Source: Conexibacter sp. (GTDB lineage Bacteria; Actinomycetota; Thermoleophilia; Solirubrobacterales; Solirubrobacteraceae). Taken from it: a stretch of 7,238 nucleotides of DNA. Below the pieces are notes generated by a model. That model saw only the letters and a list, made by a program, of their open reading frames with translations, did not search any database and was not told where the DNA came from. Below, piece by piece: positions 5,843 to 7,238 of the stretch (positions within the stretch are counted from its first letter, which is position 1; each line of letters begins with the position of its first letter). Position numbers and translations under genes: made by a program. The stretch spans positions 1-7,238 of the forward strand of contig JAOPZG010000017.1 in assembly GCA_025964215.1 (NCBI GenBank), in the 5' to 3' direction.

Positions 5843-7234
5843 ATGAACGCGATCACGCCCGCCCGGCACGACGTCCGCAGCCCGTTCACGGGCGTGATCG
5901 TGGGATCGGTCGCGATCTGCGGGGCGGACGAGGTCGACCGCGCGTGTGCGCGCGCGAGCGGCGCCCTCGCGGCGCGGGACTTCCCCCAGCACCGCCGCGC
6001 CGCGGTGCTCGAGGCGGCGGTGCCGCTCCTGCGCGAGCGGGGCGAGGCGCTGGCGCAGACGATCTGCGCCGAGGCTGGCAAGCCGATCACGACCGCGCGC
6101 GCCGAGGTCGACCGCTGCACCGAAACGCTGACGTTCGCGGCCGCCGAGGCGCGCACGCTGCACGCCGAGACCATCCCCTACGAGGCGTCGGTCCACGGCG
6201 CCGGGCGGATCGGCTTCGGCTTGCGGGTCCCGGTCGGCGTGGTCGCGGCGATCAGCCCGTTCAACTACCCCTTGAACCTCGTCGCGCACAAGCTCGCGCC
6301 GGCGATCGCCGCAGGCTGTCCGGTCGTGCTCAAGCCGGCGCCCCAGACGCCGCTGACCGCGCTGGCCTTCGTGGCGCTGCTGGTCGACGCCGGCCTACCG
6401 GAGGACTGGATCACGGTCGTGACCGACGCGGGCACCGAGGCCGGGGCCGCGCTCGTCGCCCACGACGTCCCCGCGCTGGTCACCTTCACCGGCAGCGTGG
6501 ACGTCGGCTGGCGGATCGCCGCCGCCGCGCCACGCAAGCGCGTCGCGCTCGAGTTGGGCTCCAACGCGCCGCTGATCGTCGAGCGCGACGCCGACCCGCT
6601 GGTGGCCGCCCGCGCGATCGCCTCGGCCGGCTTCCTGTTCTCCGGGCAGAACTGCATCTCGGTGCAGCGGGTGATCGTGCACCGGTCGCTCCACGCGGCA
6701 CTGCTCGACGCGCTGATCCCCGAGGTGGAGCGGCTGCGCGTCGGCGACCCGGCCGACGACGCCACGGAGGTCGGCCCGCTGATCGCGCCCGCCCACGCCG
6801 AGCGCGTGCGCGCGTGGATCGACGAGGCGGTGGACGGCGGCGGGCGCCTGCTCACCGGCGGCGAGCGCGTGGGGGAGGCGCTGCTGACCCCGGCGGTCGT
6901 CGACGGCGTCGGGGCCGGCGCGCGGCTGTGGCGCGACGAGGTCTTCGGGCCCGCCGTCGGCGTCGTGGCCTACGACGACTTCGACGAGGCGCTGGCGTTG
7001 GCCAACGACACCACCCTGAGGCTGCAGGCCGGCATCTTCACCGAGGACCTCGGCCGCGTCATGCGCGCGCTGCGGGAGCTCGACTTCGGCGGCGTGCACG
7101 TCAATCAGGTGCCGACGTTCCGCGTCGACCTCGCGCCCTACGGCGGGACCGCCGATGCGGGCAACACGCGCGAGGGGCCGCGCACGGCCATCCGCGAGAT
7201 GACCGAGCTGCGCACCGTGAGCCTGCCGGCGTGA
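5843..7234 (+). CDS. Aldehyde dehydrogenase family protein, lactaldehyde/semialdehyde dehydrogenase-like
   Basis: This 463-residue NAD(P)-dependent aldehyde dehydrogenase has the full catalytic set: Asn141 in AISPFNYPLNLV, Lys164 in VVLKPAPQTP, FTGS at 215-218, Glu237 in ALELGSNAPLIV, Cys271 in FSGQNCISVQRV, and ExF at 366-368 in DEVFGPAV. The C-terminal VPTFRVDLAPYGG and NTREGPRTAIREMTE are typical of the branch with lactaldehyde, phosphonoacetaldehyde and GapN-like dehydrogenases, so it is not a close relative of the enzyme at 2764. It lacks about 55 residues relative to that enzyme, mainly at the N-terminus. Oddities are PYGGTADAG (432-440) where GGxKxSG is usual, and TLRLQAG (391-397) where YGLQAG is usual. 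The start is ATG 5843, the first after a 30-base gap with a candidate promoter and operator, so it may be transcribed on its own under the GntR regulator. It probably oxidises a small or functionalised aldehyde from the same pathway. The exact substrate is unknown. Confidence 0.92.
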   Translation: MNAITPARHDVRSPFTGVIVGSVAICGADEVDRACARASGALAARDFPQHRRAAVLEAAVPLLRERGEALAQTICAEAGKPITTARAEVDRCTETLTFAAAEARTLHAETIPYEASVHGAGRIGFGLRVPVGVVAAISPFNYPLNLVAHKLAPAIAAGCPVVLKPAPQTPLTALAFVALLVDAGLPEDWITVVTDAGTEAGAALVAHDVPALVTFTGSVDVGWRIAAAAPRKRVALELGSNAPLIVERDADPLVAARAIASAGFLFSGQNCISVQRVIVHRSLHAALLDALIPEVERLRVGDPADDATEVGPLIAPAHAERVRAWIDEAVDGGGRLLTGGERVGEALLTPAVVDGVGAGARLWRDEVFGPAVGVVAYDDFDEALALANDTTLRLQAGIFTEDLGRVMRALRELDFGGVHVNQVPTFRVDLAPYGGTADAGNTREGPRTAIREMTELRTVSLPA

Positions 7235-7238
7235 GCGC

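Overview
The window is very GC-rich (about 70% or more by eye), with strong G/C bias at third codon positions, overlapping ATGA stop/start junctions and a TAGGGT-type -10 placed just before an ATG. This fits a high-GC actinobacterium, possibly of the Thermoleophilia/Solirubrobacterales kind. The lineage is an inference from composition and promoter style only; no marker gene is present.

All seven genes lie on the + strand and are tightly packed. In order they are: (1) the 3' part of an FAD-dependent amine/amino-acid oxidoreductase of the DAO family, 2-706; (2) an Asp/Glu/hydantoin-racemase-family protein, 719-1510; (3) a second, complete DAO-family oxidoreductase, 1507-2718; (4) an aldehyde dehydrogenase resembling 1-pyrroline-5-carboxylate dehydrogenase, 2764-4323; (5) a GntR-family regulator with an FCD ligand domain, 4353-5042; (6) a second racemase-family protein, 5039-5812, about 65% identical to the first; (7) a second aldehyde dehydrogenase of a different subfamily, 5843-7234. 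Spacing from gene 1 to gene 6 is -4 to 45 bases, so these are probably one operon that begins upstream of the window. The longest non-coding stretch is 45 bases.

The only clear regulatory signal is the 30-base gap before gene 7. It is AT-rich and holds a perfect 14-bp palindrome centred on GTCGAC that fits the operator pattern of FadR-type GntR regulators. The palindrome lies between a possible -35 and a TAGGGT -10 that sits 8 bases from the ATG. This suggests that the locus's own GntR protein controls a separate, possibly leaderless, transcript for gene 7.

Together the genes look like a catabolic locus for a chiral amino acid, cyclic imino acid or related amine. The racemases would interconvert stereoisomers, the flavoenzymes would oxidise one isomer at the C-N bond, and the aldehyde dehydrogenases would convert resulting semialdehydes to acids. 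The substrate cannot be read from this sequence. No transporter, hydantoinase, carbamoylase or deaminase is visible here. The paired racemases and paired oxidising enzymes are the most unusual part of the layout.
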